Assembly (NCBI GenBank): GCA_037953625.1
Contig: CM075651.1
Coordinates: 103,355,001 to 103,419,000 of the forward strand
Reading direction: 5' to 3'
Length of the DNA stretch: 64,000 nt
From: Crotalaria pallida
Lineage: Eukaryota > Streptophyta > Magnoliopsida > Fabales > Fabaceae
Shown: positions 1 to 10,563 of the stretch, in pieces
Layout of the letters: every line of letters begins with the position of its first letter
How positions within the stretch are numbered: position 1 is the first letter of the stretch
Program-made: the position numbers and the translations under genes
The notes under the pieces: generated by a model
Databases searched by the model: none
Seen by the model: only the letters and a program-made list of their open reading frames with translations
What the model was told of the DNA's origin: nothing

Positions 1-151
1 GCATGAGTCCTTGGAGGTTCTAACAAGTGTAGAATGGCTAAGAGATTATTCTAAAGGCTTATAATGGTCTAGGAATGTGTATTAGGACTTATAAGAACCA
101 TTAGAATGATCCTAAACAATGTTTGAGTCCCCAAGGGACGTAGAGGGTCTA

Positions 152-276
152 GCATGAGTCCTTGGAGGTTCTAACAAGTGTAGAATGGTTAAGAGAGTAT
201 TCTAAAGGCTTAGAATGGTCTAGGAATGTGTATTAGGACTTATATGCATGGTACCCCACGGGACGTAGAGGGTGTA
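152..276 (+). repeat. Deleted monomer, 125 bp
   Basis: The next GCATGAG lies 125 bp downstream instead of 151. The sequence runs from GGACTTATA straight into TGCATGGTACCCC, so 26 bp covering monomer positions about 94-119 are missing from a type B monomer. The same junction recurs at 5561-5685 and 7045-7169, which shows one deletion that was later copied by duplication. Confidence 0.95.
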
Positions 277-698
277 GCATGAGTCCTTGGAGGTTCTAAC
301 AAGTGTAGAATGGTTAAGAGAGTATTCTAAAGGCTTAGAATGGTCTAGGAATGTGTATTAGGACTTATAATAACCATTAGAATGATCCTAAACAATGCTT
401 TAGTCCCCAAGGGACGTAGAGGGTGTAGCATGAGTCCTTGGAGGTTCTAACAGGTGTAGAATGGTTAAGAGAGTATTCTAAAGGCTTAGAATGGTCTAGG
501 AATGGGTATTAGGACCTATAAGAACAATTAGAAAGATCCTAAACAATGCTTGAGTCCCCAAGGGACGTAGAGGGTGTAGCATGAGTCCTTGGAGGTTCTA
601 ACAAGTGTAGAATGGTTACGAAAGTATTCTAAAGGCTTAGAATATTCTAGGAATGTCTATTTGGACTTATAATAACCATTAGAATGATCCTAAACATT

Positions 699-714
699 CC
701 ATGGTACCCCATGG
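699..714. repeat. Inverted repeat CCATGG-TACC-CCATGG
   Basis: A type B end with two changes gives CCATGGTACCCCATGG, two self-complementary 6-bp arms around a 4-base loop. Copies lie at 7573, 13156, 15267 and 18885. All follow an AGAATATTC monomer, so they descend from one event and spread by duplication. Confidence 0.85.
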
Positions 715-1030
715 GACGTAGAGGGTGTAGCATGAGTTCTTGGAGGTTCTAACAAGTGTAGAATGGTAAAGAGAGTATTCTAAAGGCTTAGAATGGTCTA
801 GGAATGTGTATTAGGACTTATAAGAACCATTAGAATGATCCTAAACAATGCTTGAGTCCCCAAGGGACGTAGAGGGTCTAGCATGAGTCCTTGGAGGGTC
901 TAACAAGTGTAAAATGGTTAAGAGAGTATTCTAAAGGCTTAGAATGGTCTAGGAATGTGTATTTGGAATTATAAGAACCATTAGAATGGACTAAACAATG
1001 CTTGAGTCCCCAAGGGACGTAGAGGGTGTA

Positions 1031-1485
1031 GCATGAGTGCTTGGAAGTTCTAACAAGTGTAGAATGATTAAGAGATTATTCTAAAGGGTTAGAATGGTCT
1101 AGGAATGTGTATTAGGACTAATAAGAACCACTAGAATGATCCTAAACAATGCTTCAGTCCCCAAGGGACGTATAGGATGTAGCATGAGTCCTTGGAGGTT
1201 CTAACAAGTGTAGAATGGTTAAGAGAGTTTTCTAAAGGCTTAGAATGGTCTAGGAATGTGTATTAGGACGTATAATAACCTTTAGAAAGATCCTATACAT
1301 TGCATGGTACCCCAAGGGACGTAGAGGGTGTAGCATGAGTCCTTGGAGGTTCTAACAAGTGTCGAATGGTTAAGAGAGTATTCTAAAGGCTTAGAATGGT
1401 CTAGGAATGTGTATTAGGACTTATAAGAACCATTAGAATGATCCTAAACAATGCTTGAGTCCCCAAGGGACGTAGAGGGTCTAGT
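1031..1485. repeat. Three-monomer segment duplicated at +1359 bp
   Basis: The run GAGTGCTTGGAAG, then AGAGTTTTC, then AAGTGTCGAATGG recurs at 2390-2844. GCATGAGTGC lies at 1031 and 2390, and AAGTGTCG at 1357 and 2716, so the offset is exactly 1359 bp, nine full-length monomers. AAGTGTCG was seen only in these two places, which marks a fairly recent copying event inside the left arm. It probably explains why the left arm is longer than the right arm. Confidence 0.85.
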
Positions 1486-2389
1486 ATGAGTCCTTGGAGG
1501 TTCTAACAGGTGTAGAATGGTTAAGAGAGTATTCTAAAGGTTTAGAATGGTCTAGGAATGTGTATTAGGACTTATAAGAACTATTAAAATGATCCTAAAC
1601 ATTGCTTGAATCCCCAAGGGACGTAGAGGGTGTAGCATGAGTCCTTGGAGGTTCTAACAAGTGTAGAATGGTTAAGAGAGTATTCTAAAGGTGTAGAATG
1701 TTCTAGGAATGTGTATTAGGACATATAAGAACCATTAGAAAGATCCTAAACAATGCTTGAGTCCCCAAGGGACGTAGATGGTCTAGCATGAGTCCTTGGA
1801 GGTTCTAACAAGTGTAGAATGGTTAAGTGAGTATTCTAAAGGCTTAGAATGGTCTTGGAATGTGTATTAGGACTTATAATAACCATTAGAATGATCCTAA
1901 ACATCGCATGGTACCCCAAGGGACGTAGAGGGTGTAGCATGAGTCCTTGGAGGTTCTAACAAGTGTAGAATGGTTAAGAGAGTATTCTAAAGGCTTAGAA
2001 TGGTCTAGGAATGTGTATTAGGACTTATAATAACAATTAGAATGATCCTAAACATTGCTTGAGTCCCCAAGGGACGTAGAGGGTCTAGAATGAGTCCTAG
2101 GAGGTTCTAACAAGTGTAGAATGGTTAAGAGAGTATTATAAAGGCTTAGAATGGTCTAGGAATGTGTATTAGGACTTATAAGAACCATTAGAATGATCCT
2201 AAACAATGCTTGATTCCCCAAGGGACGTAGAGGGTCTAGCATGAGTCCTTGGAGGTTCTAACAGGTGTAGAATGGTTAAGAGAGTATTCTAATGGCTTAG
2301 AATGGTCTAGGAATGTGTATTAGGACTTATAAGAACTATTAGAATGATCCTAAACATTGCTTGAATCCACAAGGGACGTAGAGGGTGTA

Positions 2390-2844
2390 GCATGAGTGCT
2401 TGGAAGTTCTAACAAGTGTAGAATGATTAAGAGATTATTCTAAAGGGTTAGAATGGTCTAGGAATGTGTATTAGGACTAATAAGAACCACTAGAATGATC
2501 CTAAACAATGCTTCAGTCCCCAAGGGACGTAGAGGATGTAGCATGAGTCCTTGGAGGTTCTAACAAGTGTAGAATGGTTAAGAGAGTTTTCTAAAGGCTT
2601 AGAATGGTCTAGGAATGTGTATTAGGACGTATAATAACCTTTAGAATGATCCTATACATTGCATGGTACCCCAAGGGACGTAGAGGGTGTAGCATGAGTC
2701 CTTGGAGGTTCTAACAAGTGTCGAATGGTTAAGAGAGTATTCTAAAGGCTTAGAATGGTCTAGGAAAGTGTATTAGGACTTATAAGAACCATGAGAATGA
2801 TCCTAAACAATGCTTGAGTCCCCAAGGGACGTAGAGGGTCTAGC
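2390..2844. repeat. Second copy of the three-monomer segment
   Basis: Partner of 1031-1485 at exactly nine monomers. Differences since copying include GGAAAGTG and CCATGAGAATG near 2763-2795, against GGAATGTG and CCATTAGAATG in the first copy. This copy, rather than the first, has the counterpart in the right arm at 8963. Confidence 0.83.
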
Positions 2845-5560
2845 ATGAGTCATTGGAGGTTCTAACAAGTGTAGAATAATTAAGAGAGTATTCTAAAGGT
2901 GTAGAATGGTCTAGGAATGTGTATTAGGACCTATAAGAACAATTAGAAAGATCCTAAACAATGCTTGAGTCCCCAAGGGACGTAGAGGGTGTAGCATGAG
3001 TCCTTGGATGTTCTAACAGGTGTAGAATGGTTAAGAGAGAATTCTAAAGGCTTAGAATGGTCTAGGAATGTGTATTAGGACTTATAAGAACCATTAGAAT
3101 GATCCTAAACAATGTTTGAGTCCCCAAGGGACGTAGATGGTCTAGCATGAGTCCTTGGAGGTTCTAACAAGTGTAGAATGGTTAAGAGAGTATTCTAAAG
3201 GTGTAGAATGGTCTAGGAATGTGTATTAGGACCTATGAGAACAATTAGAAAGATCCTAAACAATGCTTGAGTCCTCAAGGGACGTAGAGGGTGTAGCATG
3301 AGTCCTTGGATGTTCTAACAGGTGTAGAATGGTTAAGAGAGTATTCTAAAGGCTTAGAATGGTCTAGGAATGTGTATTAGGACTTATAAGAACCATTAGA
3401 ATGATCCTAAACAATGCTTGAGTCCCCAAGGGACGAAGAGGGTGTTGCATGAGTCCTTGGAGGTTCTAACAAGTGTAGAATGGTTAAGAAAGTATTCTAA
3501 AGGCTTAGAATGTTAGAGGAATGTGTATTTGTACTTATAATAACCAATAGAATGATCCTAAACAATGCATGGTACACCAAGGGATGTATAGGGTGTAGCA
3601 TGAGTCCTTGGAGGTTCTAACAAGTGTAGGATGGTTAAGAGAGTATTCTAAAGGCTTAGAATGGTCTAGGAATGTGTATTAGGACTTATAAGAACCATTA
3701 GAATGATCCTAAACAATGCTTGAGTCCCCAAGGGACGTAGAGGGTCTAGCATGAGTCCTTGGAGGTTCTAAGAAGTGTAGAATGGTTAAGAGAGTATTCT
3801 AAAGGCTTAGAATGGTCTAGGAATGTGTATTAGGACTTATAATAACCATTAGAATGATCCTAAACATTGCATGGTACCCCAAGGGACGTAGAGGGTGTAG
3901 CATGAGTCCTTGGAGGTTCTAACAAGTGTAGAATGGTTAAGAGAGTATTCTAAAGGCTTAGAATGGTCTAGGAATGTGTATTAGGACTTATAAGAACAAT
4001 TAGAAAGATCCTAAACAATGCTTGAGTCCCCAAGGGACGTAGAGGGTGTAGCATGAGTTCTTGGAGGTTCTAACAAGTGTAGAATGGTTACGAAAGTATT
4101 CTAAAGGCTTAGAATATTCTAGGAATGTGTATTTGGACTTATAATAACCATTAGAATGATCCTAAACATCGCATGGTACCCCAAGGGACGTAGAGGGTGT
4201 AGCATGAGTCCTTGAAGGTTCTAACAAGTGTAGAATGGCTAAGAGATTATTCTAAAGGCTTATAATGGTCTAGGAATGTGTATTAGGACTTATAAGAACC
4301 ATTAGAATGATCCTAAACAATGTTTGAGTCCCCAAGGGACGTAGAGGGTCTAGCATGAGTCCTTGGAGGTTCTAACAAGTGTAGAATGGTTAAGAGAGTA
4401 TTCTAAAGGCTTAGAATGGTCTAGGAATGTGTATTAGGACTTATAAGAACCATTAGAATGATCCTAAACAATGCTTGAGTCCCCAAGGGACGTAGAGGGT
4501 GTAGCATGAGTCCTTGGAAGTTCTAACAGGTGTAGAATGGTTAAGACAGTATTCTAAAGGCTTAGAATGGTCTAAGAATGTGTATTAGGACTTATAATAA
4601 CCATTAGAATGATCCTAAACATTGCATGGTACCCCACGGGACGTAGAGGGTGTAGCATGAGTCCTTGGAGGTTCTAACAAGTGTAGAATGGTTAAGAGAG
4701 TATTCTAAAGGCTTAGAATGGTCTAGGAATGTGTATTAGGACTTATAAGAACCATTAGAATGATCCTAAACAATGCTTTAGTCCCCAAGGGACGTAGAGG
4801 GTGTAGCATGAGTCCTTGGAGGTTCTAACAGGTGTAGAATGGTTAAGAGAATATTCTAAAGGCTTAGAATGGTCTAGGAATGTGTATTAGGACCTATAAG
4901 AACAATTAGAAAGATCCTAAACAATGCTTGAGTCCCCAAGGGACGTAGAGGGTGTAGCATGAGTCCTTGGAGGTTCTAACAAGTGTAGAATGGTTAAGAA
5001 AGTATTCTAAAGGCTTATAATATTCTAGGATTGTGTATTTGGACTTATAAGAACCATTATAATGATCCTAAACAATGCTTTAGTCCCCAAGGGACGTAGA
5101 GGGTGTAGCATGAGTCCTTGGAGGTTCTAACAGGTGTAGAATGGTTAAGAGAGTATTCTAAAGGCTTAGAATGGTCTAGGAATGTGTATTAGGACCTATA
5201 AGAACAATTAGAAAGATCCTAAACAATGCTTGAGTCCCCAAGGGACGCAGAGGGTGTAGCATGAGTCCTTGGAGGTTCTAACAGGTGTAGAATGGTTAAG
5301 ACAGTATTCTAAAGGCTTAGAATGGTCTAAGAATGTGTATTAGGACTTATAATAACCATTAGAATGATCCTAAACATCGCATGGTACCCCAAGGGACGTA
5401 GAGGGTGTAGCATGAGTCCTTGGAGGTTCTAACAAGTGTAGAATGGCTAAGAGATTATTCTAAAGGCTTATAATGGTCTAGGAATGTGTATTAGGACTTA
5501 TAAGAACCATTAGAATGATCCTAAACAATGTTTGAGTCCCCAAGGGACGTAGAGGGTCTA

Positions 5561-5685
5561 GCATGAGTCCTTGGAGGTTCTAACAAATGTAGAATGGTTA
5601 AGAGAGTATTCTAAAGGCTTAGAATGGTCTAGGAATGTGTATTAGGACTTATATGCATGGTACCCCACGGGACGTAGAGGGTGTA
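5561..5685 (+). repeat. Deleted monomer, 125 bp (second copy)
   Basis: It carries the same 26-bp deletion junction (TTATATGCATGG) as the copy at 152-276. The preceding monomer has the same GGCTAAGAGATT variant in all three places, so the pair was duplicated together. The distance from this junction to the one in the third copy is 1484 bp, which is ten monomers minus 26. Confidence 0.95.
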
Positions 5686-6138
5686 GCATGAGTCCTTGGA
5701 GGTTCTAACAAGTGTAGAATGGTTAAGAGAGTATTCTAAAGGCTTAGAATGGTCTAGGAATGTGTATTAGGACTTATAATAACCATTAGAATGATCCTAA
5801 ACAATGCTTTAGTCCCCAAGGGACGTAGAGGGTGTAGCAAGAGTCCTTGGAGGTTCTAACAGGTGTAGAATGGTTACGAAAGTATTCTAAAGGCTTAGAA
5901 TATTCTAGGAATGTGTATTTGGACTTATAAGAACCATTATAATGATCCTAAACAATGCTTTAGTCCCCAAGGGACATAGAGGGTGTAGCATGAGTCCTTG
6001 GAGGTTCTAACAAGTGTAGAATGGCTAAGAGATTATTCTAAAGGCTTATAATGGTCTAGGAATGTGTATTAGGACTTATAAGAACCATTAGAATGATCCT
6101 AAACAATGTTTGAGTCCCCAAGGGACGTAGAGGGTCTA

Positions 6139-6289
6139 GCATGAGTCCTTGGAGGTTCTAACAAGTGTAGAATGGTTAAGAGAGTATTCTAAAGGCTTAG
6201 AATGGTCTAGGAATGTGTATTAGGACTTATAAGAACCATTAGAATGATCCTAAACAATGCTTGAGTCCCCAAGGGACGTAGAGGGTGTA
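6139..6289 (+). repeat. Representative type A monomer (consensus-like, 151 bp)
   Basis: This copy matches the consensus I built by eye. In order it holds GCATGAGTCC (1-10), a TTCTA/TAGAA inverted pair (18-34), a 7-bp-stem dyad ATTCTAA-AGGC-TTAGAAT (48-65), TAGAATGGTCTA (60-71), ATTAGGACTTATAAG (81-95), TTAGAATGATCC (101-112), the type A end GCTTGAGTCCCC (121-132), the dyad GTCCC-CAA-GGGAC (127-139), the single CpG (139-140) and TAGAGGGTGTA (141-151). It is a reference copy for reading the variants listed elsewhere, not a functional unit. Confidence 0.95.
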
Positions 6290-7044
6290 GCATGAGTCCT
6301 TGGAAGTTCTAACAGGTGTAGAATGGTTAAGACAGTATTCTAAAGGCTTAGAATGGTCTAAGAATGTGTATTAGGACTTATAATAACCATTAGAATGATC
6401 CTAAACATTGCATGGTACCCCACGGGACGTAGAGGGTGTAGCATGAGTCCTTGGAGGTTCTAACAAGTGTAGAATGGTTAAGAGAGTATTCTAAAGGCTT
6501 AGAATGGTCTAGGAATGTGTATTAGGACTTATAAGAACCATTAGAATGATCCTAAACAATGCTTTAGTCCCCAAGGGACGTAGAGGGTGTAGCATGAGTC
6601 CTTGGAGGTTCTAACAGGTGTAGAATGGTTAAGAGAATATTCTAAAGGCTTAGAATGGTCTAGGAATGCGTATTAGGACCTATAAGAACAATTAGAAAGA
6701 TCCTAAACAATGCTTGAGTCCCCAAGGGACGCAGAGGGTGTAGCATGAGTCCTTGGAGGTTCTAACAGGTGTAGAATGGTTAAGACAGTATTCTAAAGGC
6801 TTAGAATGGTCTAAGAATGTGTATTAGGACTTATAATAACCATTAGAATGATCCTAAACATCGCATGGTACCCCAAGGGACGTAGAGGGTGTAGCATGAG
6901 TCCTTGGAGGTTCTAACAAGTGTAGAATGGCTAAGAGATTATTCTAAAGGCTTATAATGGTCTAGGAATGTGTATTAGGACTTATAAGAACCATTAGAAT
7001 GATCCTAAACAATGTTTGAGTCCCCAAGGGACGTAGAGGGTCTA

Positions 7045-7169
7045 GCATGAGTCCTTGGAGGTTCTAACAAATGTAGAATGGTTAAGAGAGTATTCTAAAG
7101 GCTTAGAATGGTCTAGGAATGTGTATTAGGACTTATATGCATGGTACCCCATGGGACGTAGAGGGTGTA
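7045..7169 (+). repeat. Deleted monomer, 125 bp (third copy)
   Basis: Third instance of the 26-bp deletion. The following bases read ACCCCATGGG where the other two copies have ACCCCACGGG, a single substitution since duplication. Confidence 0.94.
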
Positions 7170-7320
7170 GCATGAGTCCTTGGAGGTTCTAACAAGTGTA
7201 GAATGGTTAAGAGAGTATTCTAAAGGCTTAGAATGGTCTAGGAATGTGTATTAGGACTTATAATAACCATTAGAATGATCCTAAACAATGCTTTAGTCCC
7301 CAAGGGACGTAGAGGGTGTA

Positions 7321-7452
7321 GCATGAGTCCTTGGAGGTTCTAACAGGTGTAGAAAGGTTAAGAGAGTATTCTAAAGGCTTAGAATGGTCTAGGAATGTGT
7401 ATTAGGACCTATAAGAACAATGCTTCAGTCCCCAAGGGACGTAGAGGGTGTA
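7321..7452 (+). repeat. Deleted monomer, 132 bp
   Basis: The monomer is 19 bp short. Normal copies read AGAACAATTAGAAAGATCC, then TAAACAATGCTT; here AGAACAAT joins directly to GCTTCAGTCC. The deleted stretch is flanked by two copies of ACAAT, one of which is kept, so slippage or microhomology-mediated joining explains it. I saw only this one copy in the window, so it arose after the block was duplicated from the 0-1 kb region. Confidence 0.92.
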
Positions 7453-7572
7453 GCATGAGTCCTTGGAGGTTCTAACAAGTGTAGAATGGTTACGAAAGTA
7501 TTCTAAAGGCTTAGAATATTCTAGGAATGTGTATTTGGACTTATAATAACCATTAGAATGATCCTAAACATT

Positions 7573-7588
7573 CCATGGTACCCCATGG
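7573..7588. repeat. Inverted repeat CCATGG-TACC-CCATGG, copy 2
   Basis: Partner of 699-714 in the right arm of the long duplication, offset 6874. Confidence 0.85.
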
Positions 7589-10563
7589 GACGTAGAGGGT
7601 GTAGCATGAGTTCTTGGAGGTTCTAACAAGTGTAGAATGGTAAAGAGAGTATTCTAAAGGCTTAGAATGGTCTAGGAATGTGTATTAGGACTTATAAGAA
7701 CCATTAGAATGATCCTAAACAATGCTTGAGTCCCCAAGGGACGTAGAGGGTCTAGCATGAGTCCTTGGAGGGTCTAACAAGTGTAAAATGGTTAAGAGAG
7801 TATTCTAAAGGCTTAGAATGGTCTAGGAATGTGTATTAGGATTTATAATAACCATTAGAATGATCCTAAACATCGCATGGTACCCCAAGGGACGTAGAGG
7901 GTGTAGCATGAGTCCTTGGAGGTTCTAACAAGTGTAGAATGGCTAAGAGATTATTCTAAAGGCTTATAATGGTCTAGGAATGTGTATTAGGACTTATAAG
8001 AACCATTAGAATGATCCTAAACAATGCTTGAGTCCCCAAGGGACGTAGAGGGTCTACCATGAATCCTTGGAGGTTCTAACAGGTGTAGAATGGTTAAGAG
8101 AGTATTCTAAAGGTTTAGAATGGTCTAGGAATGTGTATTAGGACTTATAAGAACTATTAAAATGATCCTAAACATTGCTTGAATCCCCAAGGGACGTAGA
8201 GGGTGTAGCATGAGTCCTTGGAGGTTCTAACACGTGTAGAATGGTTAAGAGAGTATTCTAAAGGTGTAGAATGGTCTAGGAATGTGTATTAGGACCTATA
8301 AGAACCATTAGAAAGATCCTAAACAATGCTTGAGTCCCCAAGGGGCGTAGATGGTCTAGCATGAGTCCTTGGAGGTTCTAACAAGTGTAGAATGGTTAAG
8401 TGAGTATTCTAAAGGCTTAGAATGGTCTAGGAATGTGTATTAGGACTTATAATAACCATTAGAATGATCCTAAACATCGCATGGTACCCCAAGGGACGTA
8501 GAGGGTGTAGCATGAGTCCTTGGAGGTTCTAACAAGTGTAGAATGGTTAAGAGAGTATTCTAAAGGCTTAGAATAGTCTAGGAATGTGTATTAGGACTTA
8601 TAATAACAATTAGAATGATCCTAAACATTGCTTGAGTCCCCAAGGGACGTAGAGGGTCTAGAATGAGTCCTAGGAGGTTCTAACAAGTGTAGAATGGTTA
8701 AGAGAGTATTATAAAGGCTTAGAATGGTCTAGGAATGTGTATTAGGACTTATAAGAACCATTAGAATGATCCTAAACAATGCTTGATTCCCCAAGGGACG
8801 TAGAGGGTCTAGCATGAGTCCTTGGAGGTTCTAACAGGTGTAGAATGGTTAAGAGAGTATTCTAATGGCTTAGAATGGTCTAGGAATGTGTATTAGGACT
8901 TATAAGAACTATTAGAATGATCCTAAACATTGCTTGAATCCACAAGGGACGTAGAGGGTGTAGCATGAGTGCTTGGAAGTTCTAACAAGTGTAGAATGAT
9001 TAAAAGATTATTCTAAAGGGTTAGAATGGTCTAGGAATGTGTATTAGGACTAATAAGAACCATTAGAATGATCCTAAACAATGCTTCAGTCCCCAAGGGA
9101 CGTAGAGGATGTAGCATGAGTCCTTGGAGGTTCTAACAAGTGTAGAATGGTTAAGAGAGTTTTCTAAAGGCTTAGAATGGTCTAGGAATGTGTATTAGGA
9201 CGTATAATAACCATTAGAATGATCCTATACATTGCATGGTACCGCAAGGGACGTAGAGGGTGTAGCATGAGTCCTTGGAGGTTCTAACAAGTGTAGAATG
9301 GTTAAGAGAGTATTCTAAAGGCTTAGAATGGTCTAGGAAAGTGTATTAGGACTTATAAGAACCATGAGAATGATCCTAAACAATGCTTGAGTCCCCAAGG
9401 GACGTAGAGGGTCTAGCATGAGTCATTGGAGGTTCTAACAAGTGTAGAATAATTAAGAGAGTATTCTAAAGGTGTAGAATGGTCTAGGAATGTGTATTAG
9501 GACCTATAAGAACAATTAGAAAGATCCTAAACAATGCTTTAGTCCCCAAGGGACGTAGAGGGTGTAGCATGAGTCCTTGGATGTTCTAACAGGTGTAGAA
9601 TGGTTAAGAGAGAATTCTAAAGGCTTAGAATGGTCTAGGAATGTGTATTAGGAGTTATAAGAACCATTAGAATGATCCTAAACAATGTTTGAGTCCCCAA
9701 GGGACGTAGATGGTCTAGCATGAGTCCTTGGAGGTTCTAACAAGTGTAGAATGGTTAAGAGAGTATTCTAAAGGTGTAGAATGGTCTAGGAATGTGTATT
9801 AGGACCTATAAGAACAATTAGAAAGATCCTAAACAATGCTTGAGTCCCCAAGGGACGTAGAGGGTGTAGCATGAGTCCTTGGATGTTCTAACAGGTGTAG
9901 AATGGTTAAGAGAGTATTCTAAAGGCTTAGAATGGTCTAGGAATGTGTATTAGGACTTATAAGAACCATTAGAATGATCCTAAACAATGCTTCAGTCCCC
10001 AAGGGACGTAGAGGGTGTTGCATGAGTCCTTGGAGGTTCTAACAAGTGTAGAATGGTTAAGAAAGTATTCTAAAGGCTTAGAATGTTAGAGGAATGTGTA
10101 TTTGTACTTATAATAACCAATAGAATGATCCTAAACAATGCATGGTACCCCAAGGGATGTAGAGGGTGTAGCATGAGTCCTTGGAGGTTCTAACAAGTGT
10201 AGGATGGTTAAGAGAGTATTCTAAAGGCTTAGAATGGTCTAGGAATGTGTATTAGGACTTATAAGAACCATTAGAATGATCCTAAACAATGCTTGAGTCC
10301 CCAAGGGACGTAGAGGGTCTAGCATGAGTCCTTGGAGGTTCTAAGAAGTGTAGAATGGTTAAGAGAGTATTCTAAAGGCTTAGAATGGTCTAGGAATGTG
10401 TATTAGGACTTATAATAACCATTAGAATGATCCTAAACATTGCATGGTGCCCCAAGGGACGTAGAGGGGGCAGCATGAGTCCTTGGAGGTTCTAACAAGT
10501 GTAGAATGGTTAAGAGAGTATTCTAAAGGCTTAGAATGGTCTAGGAATGTGTATTAGGACTTA

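Larger units (their letters stand above)
1..3990. repeat. Left arm of a long (about 3.9 kb) satellite duplication
   Basis: Private variants here recur in the same order in 6894-10563. GGCTAAGAGATT at 36 pairs with 6929, and the 26-bp deletion junction at 241 with 7134 (both offset 6893). The CCATGG hairpin at 699 pairs with 7573 (offset 6874, changed by the 19-bp deletion in the right arm). From about 1441 onward the offset is 6573-6574: GTAGATGG at 1773 pairs with 8347, GAGTGCTTGG at 2390 with 8963, and TGTTAGAGGA at 3511 with 10084. The stretch of about 955-1440 has no matching position in the right arm, so this arm has about two extra monomers. Confidence 0.85.
3991..6893. repeat. Block of overlapping 1786-bp and 1484-bp-spaced duplications
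   Basis: Shared variants show two nested spacings. GGCTAAGAGATT at 4237 pairs with 6023, and GTCTAAGAATG at 4570 with 6356 (offset 1786, twelve monomers minus 26). GACGCAGAGG near 5246 pairs with 6730, GTCTAAGAATG at 5325 with 6809, GGCTAAG at 5445 with 6929 and the deletion junction at 5650 with 7134 (offset 1484, ten monomers minus 26). GTCTAAGAATG at 4570 and 5325 are also five monomers apart. The block is best read as successive unequal exchanges laid over one another. Confidence 0.75.
6894..10563. repeat. Right arm of the long satellite duplication
   Basis: Partner of 1-3990. 6894-7829 matches 1-955 and about 8014-10563 matches 1441-3990. This arm lacks about 300 bp relative to the left arm, at the point where the left arm holds GAGTGCTTGG and GTGTCGAATGG monomers at 1031-1440, and it has its own 19-bp deletion at 7321-7452. 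After about 10560 the similarity in private variants ends (for example GGGGGCAGCATG at 10467 is unique to this side). Confidence 0.84.

Noticed and set aside
7045..7452. Integration or attachment site at the short monomers
   Set aside because: The 125- and 132-bp monomers are explained by internal deletions, one between ACAAT repeats; no foreign sequence lies at the junctions.
1..10563. Strict alternation of A and B monomers as a dimeric satellite
   Set aside because: The order in the first kilobase is A, B, A, A, B, A, A, A, so the two types do not alternate and the basic period is one monomer.
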